Of a DNA stretch of 64,000 nucleotides, positions 28,144 to 39,214 are shown piece after piece; positions within the stretch are counted from its first letter, which is position 1, and the number at the start of each line of letters is the position of its first letter. A program made the position numbers and the translations under genes. This DNA comes from Claviceps africana (Eukaryota; Ascomycota; Sordariomycetes; Hypocreales; Clavicipitaceae), in NCBI GenBank assembly GCA_018360145.1, contig SRPY01000048.1, forward strand, positions 26,743-90,742, in the 5' to 3' direction. The notes beneath the pieces are model-generated. The model saw only the letters and a program-made list of their open reading frames with translations, ran no database searches and was not told the DNA's origin.

Positions 28144-29015
28144 ATATTCTCTATATAAGTTAAGTAGTGTAAGTTTTATTGTAATACTATTAAACATTAC
28201 ATTTTATAGAATAATTACTATATAACATTACATTATAAGGTATTTATATAAAAATATTTCTTTTATATTTTAGTAATCTATTTATATAGTGTAAATTATA
28301 GAATAGAGGCTTATAGCTATTAAAATTATATAAGAATAGTGTTTAAGATCTAATATATATATAATAAGGCGTATACTAATAATAATACTAAATAAGCTAA
28401 TCATAAGTCATTATTAAGTATTTTACTAAAAGCTTTCAAGCAAATAAAAAAACCTACATTTCGTACTTATATAAGTAATAGGTCTGAAAATAACGTAGCT
28501 TTTTAAAAGCTTAATAACTTATTAAGGTAATGTGAAAAACGTTATTTTAGTAATAAGCAATGTTAAATACTATGTATAAAAATGTGTGTTTATTATGAAA
28601 CAATTGGTTACACTTAATATAGTAATGGTTGAAGACATGCTTAATATTCTATAGACATGTATATGTACTATAGTAATTCCTTTAGAAGTTGCCTATTGAT
28701 TGGAATGCTTTTCTAATTAATTGTCCTCGTTACTGCTCATTCGCTATGCGAAAGGGCCTCTGGTGCCCATAAAATGTATGACCTCATCTGACCATTCAGC
28801 TTCTTGTTACACAGGACTTGTACCTTTGGACATTATTGCAGGAGTTTTGAGCTCATCGACGGGCAGTGTAACTTACCGCCCCCCCTCTGCTGATTGCAAT
28901 ATATACATCTACTTCACTCTTATCTTTTTCCTGGCTCTCAAGACTGAGGCTATCTTTGGTGCATTAAGATGGATTTCGGTACGTTTTGAATCAAGATTTA
29001 TTTTAGAACGATCTA
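28144..29015. other. Intergenic, promoter of the methyltransferase gene
   Basis: The first 500 bp are A+T rich with repeated ACATTACATT words near 28,192 and 28,224, and no recognisable element. After about 28,680 base composition returns to normal. A TATA-like ATATATACATC lies near 28,899, about 115 bp before the start codon of the downstream gene. The 100-codon open frame at 28,721-29,023 shows no family features. Confidence 0.5.
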
Positions 29016-30365
29016 ATGGCTAAACTTGCTACGTCTGGAATAGACTGGATTTTAGACGGCGGGTACTTACCGCACGCAATCATTCGACTAGGAATACGTC
29101 GACAGCTGCGGGATCGTCTAGCGCTCATCGAGAATAAATCACTCAATGATGCATATGATGCCAAGATGGCATTTATTGAGAAATTGAGAACTCGACCAAT
29201 GGCGATAGCCACGGACACGGCTAACAAGCAGCATTACGAGGTTGGGACAGGTGTCCTTGGTGCTTGTCTCGGGCCGCGAATGAAGTACTCATCTGGCCTT
29301 TATCCTCGAGGCGATGAAACTCTCGCCGAAGCGGAGGTGGCAATGCTAAGTTCGTATGTAGAGAAGGCCGAGTTGCATGATGGCATGAGTATTCTTGATC
29401 TTGGGTAAGTCGATACAGTCTTTCCGCCTCGCCTGCTTGGCATGATATGACAGGAGAGGAGCTTTTGGAGAGAGGGCCATATCTGGCGCATAAAGAAGGG
29501 GTTTAATCCTATTGTTTCTTCAGTTGTGGTTGGGGCTCTGGAGCTATATACTTCGCAGAAATGTTTCCGAACTCCGCCATCACAGCCTTCTCGAATTCTC
29601 GGACCCAGAAGCTACACATTGAAGCCGAGGCAGCCCGCCGAAACATCACCAATATAAAAGTGATTACCGGAGACATCATTGATTACGAGTTCGAGCCCGA
29701 GAGCTTCGACCGTGTCGTGTCTATTGAGGTTGGCGAAATGCTTCATGCTCAATTCCAAAGCCTGTGACTAATACTCTTCAGCTTTTCGAGCACATGAAAA
29801 ACTACGAGTTGCTAATGGCGAAGATCTCACGCTCATTGAAACCCGGTGGCAAGCTCTTTGTTCATATTTTTTCGCACTGCAGCACTCCGTATGACTTCGA
29901 GGAGGGCTGGATGACAACGCATTTCTTCACTGGTGGCACCATGCCGTCTGCTGATTTGCTGCTCTATTTCCAGAAAGAGCTGCATATCAAGAAGCAGTGG
30001 TGGGTGAATGGAACAAACTATTCCAAAACATGTGAGGTATGCTCGTCCCCGATGTACAGGAACGTTTCAACAAAAAGAAAACATAAAGAGACATAAAGAG
30101 ACATAAAAAGACATGAAAAAACATGAAAAAAACCCCCATGAAAAAACATCAAAATATTCTAAGCATTGAAAAACAGGATTGGCTGTCGTCTATGTCGGCG
30201 AACAAGAAAACAATCTGGCCGCATTTGGTGGAAACTTATGGAGAAAAGGATGCGGCTACTTGGTATTACCGCTGGCAAATCTTCTACATGGCCTGCTCGG
30301 AGCTATTTGCATATGCCGGGGGCGATACATGGGGCGTCTCACACTACTTGTTCGAGAAGGCCTAA
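29016..30365 (+). CDS. SAM-dependent methyltransferase, coclaurine N-methyltransferase-like (CFA synthase superfamily)
   Basis: Four exons (29,016-29,404; 29,524-29,728; 29,782-30,036; 30,177-30,365) give 345 aa, the usual length for this family. The N-terminal part resembles the helical region of plant coclaurine N-methyltransferases and cyclopropane fatty acid synthases (RPMAIATDTANKQHYEV, LGPRMKYSS). The SAM-binding motif DLGCGWGS lies at about 128-135 and is completed by splicing of intron 1. VVSIE-LFEHMKNYELLMAK, LKPGGKLFVHIF and FFTGGTMPSADLLLYFQ follow. The C-terminal part has ATWYYRWQIFYMACSELFAY and ends HYLFEKA. It probably methylates a small amine or a lipid acyl chain; the substrate cannot be read from the sequence. 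Intron 3 (140 nt) contains a 10-bp tandem repeat. It converges on the complex I gene 115 bp away. Confidence 0.92.
30081..30130 (+). repeat. 10-bp minisatellite in intron 3 of the methyltransferase gene
   Basis: Five head-to-tail units of ACATAAAGAG/ACATAAAAAG/ACATGAAAAA fill the middle of a 140-nt intron, followed by further ACATC/CATGAAAA fragments. Unit-number variation would change intron length without touching the splice sites. Confidence 0.85.
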
Positions 30366-30479
30366 TAATCCTGGATTTACGCATCTTGAATATCGAGCAT
30401 GAATCATAGATTTAGATACATGTAGCTGGACGTCGATGTGCCGATGCAAAAACAACTCGAGCAATGTACCGCTTCGGAT

Positions 30480-30844
30480 CTAGTGATCCCATGGGTGCTT
30501 CCAGCCCATCAATACAGGACCTATTTTTGTAAAATGTGCATAAGTGTCTGGCCTATTTTAACAGTACTGGCCGTCCGAAGACGACAGCAGAATGGTTAGG
30601 GTGAGTGATAGCATACCATCCTTTTTTGCTCTGTACATAAGCTATCAGGCCCGATAAACGTCAGCTCGATCAAGGCAGCGCGTCGCGGTGATTCGATTCA
30701 TCAGGTCCATCCGATCTCCAATCGCGGTGGTCAAGTTGTCTTGGGAAGCAAACGTACCCAAAACCACATTCCCGCACCCAAAGCGGTGGCAGTCAATCGG
30801 TAAATAGGAGCCACATGGGGCACCGGAGGCCTCGGAGGTCCCAT
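30480..30844 (-). CDS. Mitochondrial complex I accessory subunit, NDUFB2-like
   Basis: This is a small split gene. Exons are 30,758-30,844, 30,617-30,641 (25 nt) and 30,480-30,520, giving 50 aa from the ATG at 30,844. The joined protein has a Pro-rich start (GPPRPPVPHVAPIY), one membrane segment (ATALGAGMWFWLMYR) and the end KKDGPVLMGWKHPWDH. The MWFW core followed by a basic residue and a short tail matches the single-span AGGG/NDUFB2 subunit of the NADH:ubiquinone oxidoreductase membrane arm. Both introns (116 and 96 nt) are GT-AG, and the reading frame is exactly restored at each junction, including the split Gly codon. The N-terminus is uncertain: the upstream in-frame sequence has no ATG before a stop, so either this ATG is right or a further 5' exon adds a presequence. 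The 3' end faces the methyltransferase gene. Confidence 0.78.
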
Positions 30845-31772
30845 GTCGAGGGTCTTTCGGCTCTTGCGATTCACCTGGCTTGTGAAATACTTGGTACGGT
30901 CGGGAAAACTGAGCTTGCAATGTGACGGTTTTCCGTACAATGTTTTCCGTCAGCAGGTGTCTTGAGTCCAGCAGGTCATGACTGCAATGTTTGGCTTACC
31001 AGAAATCAGTCACATGTAGCAAGTGACAGAGGATGTTGTTGGTGTTGTGCTCGGCGTGCAGATGCCGTTGTTACCGCGCCTTCGTGGATATAGTAGTCAA
31101 TGACTACTGGTTCGTTCGCAAGGGCAATATAGCATAATATTACTAAGGTACGTGGGGTCCTAGAACGAGTCAAATCCATGCAGGCTTAGTAAGCGAGCTC
31201 TTCAGAAAACATGTGGCATGACAAGCGTGGAGCACGTTACTGGAAGGATGGAGATAGGGACGACGAGGAGAATCGGCGCAACGTTCAAGCCTCGAATATC
31301 TGCCAGATCCCGCATGTCTTTCTATCTGCCGTGCCCGTTTGGCGTGCGTGGTCGACAAGTCTCGACAGAGTACATTCATCATTAATTATCGTCTGGGCCT
31401 CCTGGACACCATCTCCTGGCTGGTGCCAGGAATCATTGTATTCAAGCTCTACACCCCTGCTCGAGTCCTCGTCATTCCTTGAGGCTCGCAATCCACCGGA
31501 AAGGACAGCTTTCATCGACATTTCCAGGCTAAAAAAGCCTTAGCCGTCCAAGCATTTATAAACTCTACCTGACACTGCACAGTTCACGACTGTTCCTCAT
31601 GTCGGTCAAAGTGCGTCATCATATCACTGGGCAAGACTGATAACTCCAATAGCCATGCAACGGTGCCTGTCTACATATACCGGGCGTCCTATGTAATACC
31701 TCCTCCTTTCGTGTGCCCATCGGATACAAACCCTACAGCCTTCATTCCTGCGCCCAAGTCTGCGCCCAAGTC
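30845..31772. other. Divergent intergenic region between complex I subunit and E2 genes
   Basis: About 0.93 kb of GC-balanced sequence that must hold both promoters. A potential 5'-leader intron for the complex I gene is suggested by a GGTAAGCC donor (about 30,999 on the minus strand) and an AGCTCAG acceptor near 30,912. A 17-nt palindrome, AGTAGTCAATGACTACT, lies at 31,092-31,108. A tandem CTGCGCCCAAGT pair lies directly before the E2 start. Open frames at 31,211-31,543 and on the opposite strand show no family features. Confidence 0.5.
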
Positions 31773-32932
31773 ATGGCAACGACCGGAAGAATGGCTCCGC
31801 AACAAAATTCGAAATCGCCCACCATACGTCGCATACGTAAGTGCTCAATGTCAAGTCATGGCGATGGGGAAGTCCGCACAACGTTGCTTGTGGGGTTTCG
31901 AATCTTTGAATGGGCGGCGGGCTGACAAGAACGGCTCAAGTGCGCGAGGCTGCTGAAATGTCCAAATCTCCCTCCGGAGACTACACGGCGGAGCCTCTCG
32001 AAACCGACCTCTTTGAATGGCACTTTACTCTTCGTGGTCCTCCAAACTCCGTCTACAGTGAAGGCTTTTATCACGGCCGAATAGTTCTGCCGCCTACGTA
32101 CCCGCTGCGGCCGCCGAGTTTCCGCTTTATGACTCCAAATGGTCGTTTCGAGGCGAATCGCGAAATATGTCTGAGCATCAGCGGCCATCATGAAGAGACG
32201 TGGCAGCCAGCGTGGGGTATCAGGACTGCAATTGTAGCGTATGTGGTGAGCGGACCCGGAAAGCACGGCAATCATAGGAAACTGCTGATAACACATCGTC
32301 TTTTTCTCAGACTACGAAGTTTCATGGAGACAGATGCTCGCGGGCAACTGGGCGGTTTAGACACAACGGACGAGGTACGCCGTCGCCTGGCGCGTGAATC
32401 TCGCTTCTACAAGTGTCCAACGTGTGCCCGATCAAACATCGACATCATCTGCGAGTCGGAAAAACAGGCCGCGGCATCATTGTCTTCCGAATGCCCCGAT
32501 GTTCAGATACCAAGCGAGCTGAGTATGGGATGGAAGGACGAAATGGCAGCTCGGGCCAAGGCTGACGAAAGCGGCTCGTCGCCTGCCGGCCAGGGCCAAG
32601 CATCCCAGGACGGCATTGTTGAAAGTGCCCAACTGGCTGAGGGATTTGTGCCAAGCGGACCTGCCGAGCCACAGCCACCAGGAGCTCCCCGGCTTTTGCC
32701 ACCAACTACGGATGCGCCTTCGGCTTCGTCAGACGGTTCAATCGCGCCCGTCGCAGGAGCGGAAGAAACTACTGGCAGAGAGACGACTTTCCAGCAGCAA
32801 CTTCGTATCCGACAACCGACGACACAACAGGTCCGCGGCGAAGGTGCCGTTCCTTTGTGGATCGACCGGGCTATAGTTGCACTTGTAATTGCTCTAGCGG
32901 CACTTCTTGTCAGAGTCCTGTTCGGCATCTGA
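31773..32932 (+). CDS. Ubiquitin-conjugating enzyme E2, UBE2J1-like (ER-associated degradation)
   Basis: Three exons (31,773-31,836; 31,941-32,238; 32,311-32,932) give 327 aa. The UBC fold occupies about residues 14-150. The LRGPPNSVYSEGFYHGRI and LPPTYPLRPPSFRF segments are followed by the catalytic Cys98 in NREICLSISGHHEETW, the J1-type active-site context rather than the HPN-type one. Intron 2 removal gives the conserved IRTAIVALRSFMETD. A Cys pair (YKCPTCARSN) follows the domain, as in animal UBE2J1. A Pro/Ser/Ala-rich linker leads to a C-terminal hydrophobic anchor (about 307-327, AIVALVIALAALLVRVLFGI). It should therefore be a tail-anchored ER enzyme facing the cytosol, working with an ERAD ligase. 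Intron 2 is 72 nt and stop-free, so an unspliced reading frame runs through it; the family alignment shows it is an intron. A second in-frame ATG lies at 31,791. Confidence 0.94.
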
Positions 32933-33318
32933 CCATGCCGTCTAAAGGAGGTGTTTCATGGCATCGGGTAGATGAGCCTGCCAGCTAATCAAACATTATC
33001 AACAGATTGATGCGGGAGGGATGAAGGAGGAGGGAGGGGGGTGGCCATGTTGAAGACGGGAGTCGCATAGCGGTGACGTCCCTTTAGAGACAATCACTCT
33101 AGTGCCACTCTTCGGAAAAGCTTCAAGAACTTCTGCGTGCATATTTTCCAATGTAGCCGGCGTGTCAAATCTCCATGTTGCTTGTTCGCCCTGAGAACTT
33201 CCAACTTGCATGGCTTCACTTTCACACAAGATACTTGTTATTATTTACAACTGTCCAAGAGTAGTACAGGGCCAAATGAGCGCCACATGTTTGATGTCTG
33301 CAAATGCATATCGTGTCC
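32933..33318. other. Convergent intergenic region of E2 and TFIIIC genes
   Basis: About 390 bp between two facing 3' ends. It holds a purine-rich run (GGAGGGATGAAGGAGGAGGGAGGGG-like, about 33,012-33,040) but no gene, repeat or recognisable element. Confidence 0.5.
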
Positions 33319-36300
33319 CTACGCCATCCGGTCGTGTTGTTCATTATGCCTCATGCGGAGCCGCGGCACGACCAGCCACCACCACTCGCCAACCATTGAG
33401 CCAACGCCATCGGAGAAATCCGTGAGCAGGCCAGTTTGCTCACCCCAGCGCATCAGGAGCCGCACCTCAAACTCGTCCAAGACGGGGTGCAAGGTGCTAC
33501 ATATACCCCTGATATCCATAGATCCCCGCGTCGCAATGGCGAAGCAGAAAGCGCCCAGGATTTCCGACCAACGCCTTTCATTCGGTTCGCCAAAGATATC
33601 GACCCACTGGGGCAATTCGCCGCATCGACCGGCGAGCGGTGGGGGACTGGCGCATGCCGTGTGGAGGACATGAATCTGCTCGTCGAACAAGTATCTATCC
33701 GTCGGCACGGCTTCCAGGCCGAAATGGTAGTACGACTTGGGGTACTTTCGACTCTCGTAGTTTCCGGGCTCGAATCCGAACGGAATGTGCGGCAGGTTGG
33801 TCGGCACCAGCTGGATTCTCCCCGCTGCGCTTAGGTTTGTAAGAGCCATCATGGCGCCGTCGCTAAAGGAGTAGGGGATCGCCATTCGCCCGTGCCTCCG
33901 AAAGGCCATGTCGAGCTTCGTTTTGAACCGAGCGGCCTCGTCGTACTTGGCGCTCTGGGCCGTTTTGCCGAGGATGGCCAGGTATCCCTCATTCAGCCGG
34001 TACGGCCGACCGCCCAACGGGGGCTTTTTGCTCTTGCATATGATTCTCTGTTTCGTCAGCTGGTCAATGGCCTGCTTGAATACCATGGATGCCATATCTT
34101 TGTCTCCGGGCAGCAGGGTGAAGAATTTGTCCCTAATGTTCTCCACCGAGTATTTCCCGTCTTCGGTGACGCAGAGAGACTTGACCCAAGACCTCGCAAT
34201 GTCGACGTCACTCGCACGGCTTGACGGTCCAGTCTCGTCGCCGTGGTAGTCGTCCAGACCAAACGCGGCTGGCGAAGACGTCACCGCTTCAAAACGCGCA
34301 AAGACGGACGCTTGCACGTGGAAAAATCGCTCTCGCCAATCGTCGGACGCCGGCTTGCTATCCGTCAGGCTGAAACCATCATCAAACAGTGCTCGGGAGC
34401 GAGGAATCTCGAAACCCTCTTGCCGAGGAATGTCCACGGTCCAGCGGATGAGCCCAGCCCAGTCGTAATCACGAGGGTTGTCGAAGTCGATCATTGGCAC
34501 GTCGCCACGCTCGACGGCAGTCGGGTATCTCTCCTGGAACGCCCGAGTCAACGTAGCGACACAAGGCCCTTGCTGCTTGCGGCAAACATCCCAAAATCTG
34601 CGTAGACGCTCGAGACTGGCATTGGGGAAGACGAACATGAGTAGGCCCCAATCGACCGACTTATCCGTTCCGCCCATCAACGTCCGTATAGCTATGAAGG
34701 CGGCCATCAATTCATCGGGACAGTCGAAAGGATAATCCTGCCTACCAGCGGCGTCGTTCACATTGCGGTCGACCCGGATGTCAAGCAATGAGGTCAAAGC
34801 ACGGGTGACGAGCGCTACACGTTTGACGTTGACGTGGGACGCCTTTTCGGCACGGCCTGCAGGGTGTAGATGCGAATGGGCCTTGGCGGACGTCAAAGAC
34901 GCGTCCCAATCGAGCTCACCATCACTCGAAGATGACGCGTATCCTGTTTCTGGCAAGCCCATCTTGCCCGATGACCAATTCATCTGCTCGTTCGCAGGCC
35001 ACTCAAGTTCCAAAGATGGCGTCTTCGTGTCCACGATGCCGCCTTTGAATCGGACGAAAATGTTGTGTGGACCGGCAGCCCTCAACTCGGGGTTCCCAGA
35101 AAACAGTGGCAGTCTCATCTCCATCTCGAGGCACGCGCGGAGTGTATCAATGAAACGTCGATATCTTTCGGGGTCGGAGTCGTCGGAAGAACCCGGCGTT
35201 GGCTCCAGGTAGCCAAGCCGCTTCTCTAGATTCTGAGAAAAGCTTTCCCATCCAAGCCACTGAGTATCTGGCATCCAGCCTCTTGTAGTAAAGCTTCCAT
35301 CTATTTGTTCAAAATACTGACTGTCCAAGAGTGGCCATGATCCATCGGAGCCACATAGCACTGTCATCGAACGATGCTGCATCACACAATCAGCGACATC
35401 CCCAACGACGTCTTTTGTGCGGTTGACGGAAAACCCATGGTTGGGCTTCAATTCCCGAGTTGGTACATCTTGCCCAACGACCTGCGTTTGTTCGGAAGAT
35501 AGATTCTGTAGAAACTCGGTGCCCGGAGCATCTGGTCCAAGAAAGTCATTCGGCTCAAGAAATAGTAACCTCGGAGCTGGAGCTGTCCCGCGCAAATGTC
35601 GTGGAAATTCATCCTCAAGTTCAAGCAAGTCGGACTGGTTACTGAACAACGTAGCCTGACAGACCTTGTGTCTCTTCGTGGACGGAACAGAGTCAACATC
35701 ATCTGTGCCGCCACTACCTCCCCAATGCCGTTGCCTCTTCACTCGATCCCGAGTCCCAGACTCCTGATCCTTCCTGGCTGCGACTTGCGCCACGTATACT
35801 GGCGCTCCAAGGACAGCCACCTCTTTTGCCAGTGCCCTCCGCCCGCGCCCGCCAACCTTGACTTCGGTTAAGCCGGAATTCGTGTCGGAGTTGAGCACCA
35901 TCTCTCCGTGTGACGCCGAGGACGGTCTTTTTGCCTTCTCGAGTAACTTTAGAGACTCTGTCGAAAAAACATCGACACCCGGAGATGTAAGTAGTTGACA
36001 CTTCGAGAACGACCCGGACGACTCGCGGAATGCGTGCCAATGCTCCACGACGGTGCCATCTTTGAGGAGGGCATCTAGAGTTGGCTGGAACTGGGATTTG
36101 ACGGGAGTTGCCTCTCCAACGAATTCCCTATTCCACAAGGACAGAACAGAGTCCCAAAGGGGCTTGCCACCAATGACGACGCCGTGCTGTTCTTTGAGCA
36201 GTCGTTGTATCAAAAGCCGTAATCCCGGGTGGCTGTTCTTAGCCCTGGTCTTGCTTCCCTTTGGCCCATGCTTCGACATCAAGGCTGATTCGGTTTTGCA

Positions 36301-39214
36301 GTCGGGCACATTTATCTGGCCACCGATTGTTTCCGTTTGATCCACGGTGACGTCGACATGTTGTGTGTCGTCGTGCCCTTCCAGCGCCCCTTGAGCGTGA
36401 AATCCTGACACGGGCAATGCTGTAGAGGATTTAGATGAATTGATAATACACCCTATGCTTCTTGAGGACAGGTTGCTGCCGATTTCACCAGTATCTGAAG
36501 ACGCATGATTGTGCAATATTAAGCCCTGACCATGTGGTTTATTGGCTCGAGCGGAAAGTAGGCCTTGATCAAGCTTGGGAGGCGCAAACCTCGCTGGCTC
36601 GTCGGAAACGGCCGTACTTCTTTTCCATGACTTGACAGTCCCGATTGGAGGAGAGGAAGCAATGCCAGTGTCGGGTTTCCTTGCCGTCAGATCCTGATCA
36701 GTAGACGGGACTTCGTCAATTGGAGTCTGATCTGTTCTGCGACGAGAAAGGCTTGGCTCGGGACTGACACCTGCCGGTTCCAGCGAGCTGTAGGACACGG
36801 CTGGACGTCTTGTTTTTTCGTGGGGCCCCGTAGCAGATTCCGGGTTCACAGAGTCTTCGACTCGTCGGCTCTGGTAAGGGGAGCAATGGCCTTGCCCGCC
36901 CATTTGTGGCATCAAGGGTTCGTATTGGGGATTGCATGGCGTTTGTGATTTTTCCAGGTGATACTTCAGGCCCACGTCATTCTTCCAGCTGCCTCCGCAC
37001 TTTTCGCACGTCCATGGCCGAGCGGAAGAGACGTCCGCCTTGGAATTGGCCTCCGCTGGTCTACCTCGGCCACGGCCACGGCCACGGCCGCGGCCTCGAC
37101 CTCGACCTTGGTTCCGTCCACGCGCAGGGCCAAGACGATTACCATGATCAGAATCTTCGCAGAGATCGGTTGAATGGTTGGGGGACCGGGTTTGGGCGTT
37201 GGCCACTTTTTCAAAAAGCTGTTGTCGGGATGGGCTTGTAGCGTTCCGGACTGGCTTGTGGAACGCCATAACATCCCGGAGTGCTTCGGTCGAAACTCGG
37301 ACCGTGACGAGAAGTTTGTCTACCGGTTCTGGCGAGGGCGGCTTCGGCAAGGGTGCTGCTTCGGAGTCGGTGAGCCTTGGAGGGGAGCTCTGCGGTTGCT
37401 TTTTTTTGGGCCGTCCTCGTGGTGTCTCTGCATTCCGACCTGTGCTTCGTGGCTTGACAAGTCCACAAATCCTGGCCAACGTGACATCCGTCGTCAAGAG
37501 GCCCGGCTTGCATAGTCGTGGAGAGAATCCATACATGCTGGTTCGTGACACCCCAGGGCTCTCATCATGCACTTCGGCGAGCGTACCGGACTGTGAAACC
37601 GGTGGTGTGCAGAATCTGTACGAAGCCACTTTTCCTACTCGTATGTGCTCACTTTTCAGCTGGAAATGCATCAAGTCTGGAGGTTGCACGTTGGAAGTGG
37701 CCATGCAGCTGGTCAGAGACGAGATGTAGCGGTTGAAGGTTGGACCCAGGGTCAAGACATAGATCTCGGGATTCGTTACGCCGACCACTCCAAATGATTG
37801 AGCACATCTGGCGATTTTCTGAGGAAGTGGCTCGTCAACGGTCCAAGGAGGGCATTCTCCCAGTCGAGCACCGTTGACCTGCGAAATGTCGGCCTGCCAT
37901 TCAGGATCAGCCCTCTCGGCCACGCCAGACAAGGCGGCCCTCATGGGTTTGGCAGAGCGTTTGCCAGTGGCAAGAAATGCCGACCAGTCCTTTGGACTCA
38001 GGTCTCGATTGAATTTGATGCAATCCTTGAAAACCTTGTTGTCTAGCTTGGCCGCGACGTACTGGATAGCACCGCAGGAGTTGAGGAACCGGCAAATCTT
38101 GGACACAATCTTCATCTGCCACCGCATCCCCAGGACGCCGAGCTTAGCCTTGAGGTCTTGTAGACGAATCACCTGCCATTCTTTTGTGACAGCCATTATA
38201 GTGGTAGCTAGGGCATGGAAATCCATAGAATCCCCGGTCCACCGCGTGTGCCAGGGAACTCGGTCGAGGTTGGCCGTCAGGGATTGCGCGTTCATGATTA
38301 ACTCTGGCTCGCAATCCGGATTCTGGGTTTCCCCTTCCTTGGTAAGCGGAGGGGCAAAACTCTTGAGCCACAGCTTACTCGTCTTGGTGCCCCGAACCAG
38401 AGTTGTCCTCTTCACAATATACCCCTTTTTCAGCAGCGAATCGGTCCGCTTCGGCACGGATCGCTTGTCTTGTTCGACCAGACGCCCAAGATCACCCTGT
38501 AATATGCCCTGTGATTTGGTAGACGCGATCCCTAGAAGCAAAAGCCACTCCAAACCCGGTACCCTCTTGTAATTGACTGTGTGGCCCGTGATGAGCTCCC
38601 ACATCGTATCCTCCGAGACATACACATTCGGCGTAGCAGGCTCATTCGGCGCCGAAGTGTCCGATGTCGACCCAAGACTCGTACCGCTCGCCGGAGTCGC
38701 GCCGTCCTTCTCACGAGGCTTGCGTTGATGTGCCAGCGCCTGACTCGACTGTAGCAGCTTCTCCAGAGACAGTTCATTATACTCTCTGCGACGCCCGACC
38801 GAGACGTCACTTCGGGCAACTAGCCATTTCCAAATAGTAGAGACCGCATGGTCTGAAAGTGGCTCGCCGGTATTCCGGCCGCGCACGCCCGGATTACCAG
38901 AAGAGCCTTTGATCTCATCAACGATGTCTTGAACAGGGCAGCCTTTCACTTGGTTGTTAGCAAGTGGCACATATAGTGGTGGCTTAAACTAGCTTCAGGA
39001 AACGATATCCAGGCAAGTATCTCCAGGCAAGTATCTCCAGGCAAGTATCTCCAGGCAAGAATATTCAGCCGAGTATATCCGCGCAACTTTATCCAGAGAG
39101 CGTGCAATGCGGGTTGCATGCATGTTTCATCGAGACGCAGCTCTCACCTTGTTCACCTGCACAGGATATTAGCATCAAAAGATGTGAGATCAATCCCTCA
39201 AGCTCCCATGCCAT
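33319..39214 (-). CDS. TFC3: TFIIIC B-block-binding subunit (Tfc3/tau138-like)
   Basis: This is the large subunit of RNA polymerase III factor TFIIIC that binds the B box of tRNA genes. Exon 1 (39,148-39,214) encodes MAWELEGLISHLLMLISCAG and is joined through a 205-nt intron to one long exon (33,319-38,942), giving 1896 aa. Splicing restores GEQGCPVQDIVDEIKG, the first winged-helix-like segment. The B-block domain lies at about 136-225 (GLEWLLLLGIASTKSQGILQGDLGRLV, then KRTDSLLKKGYIVKR). Further features are an AT-hook-like PRGRPKKK near 533, a GRGRGRGRG tract near 640 and a Cys/His motif C-x2-C-x12-H (CEKCGG...YHLEK) near 670. A repeat-free C-terminal half ends in the GEWWWLVVPRLRMR block. 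The long exon has no frameshift. Intron 1 carries a 14-bp minisatellite, and a B-box-like site lies upstream. Confidence 0.93.
39005..39102 (-). repeat. 14-bp minisatellite in intron 1 of the TFIIIC subunit gene
   Basis: Units of ATCTCCAGGCAAGT are repeated head to tail: about four good copies (39,005-39,060), followed by two to three decayed ones (ATATTCAGCCGAGT, ATATCCGCGCAACT). The array fills about half of the 205-nt intron and stops short of both splice sites. Confidence 0.88.

Noticed and set aside
28960..29015. Upstream mini-exon (ATGGATTTCG) spliced to the methyltransferase gene
   Set aside because: The implied intron would be only about 28 nt, below what fungal splicing uses here; the ATG at 29,016 gives the normal family N-terminus.
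28721..29023. 100-codon open frame before the methyltransferase gene
   Set aside because: It overlaps the promoter and the start of the real gene, and has no recognisable domain.
31211..31543. 110-codon open frame between the complex I and E2 genes
   Set aside because: Overlapping open frames exist on both strands, none with family motifs; the simplest reading is non-coding promoter sequence.
31910..32932. Single-exon 340-aa reading of the E2 gene starting MGGGLTRTAQ
   Set aside because: It reads through two introns; the spliced form restores the conserved N-terminal helix and the IRTAIVALRSFM segment.
36958..37241. Plus-strand frames rich in His-Gly/Thr-Ala repeats
   Set aside because: They are shadows of the (GR)n coding repeat of the TFIIIC subunit on the minus strand.
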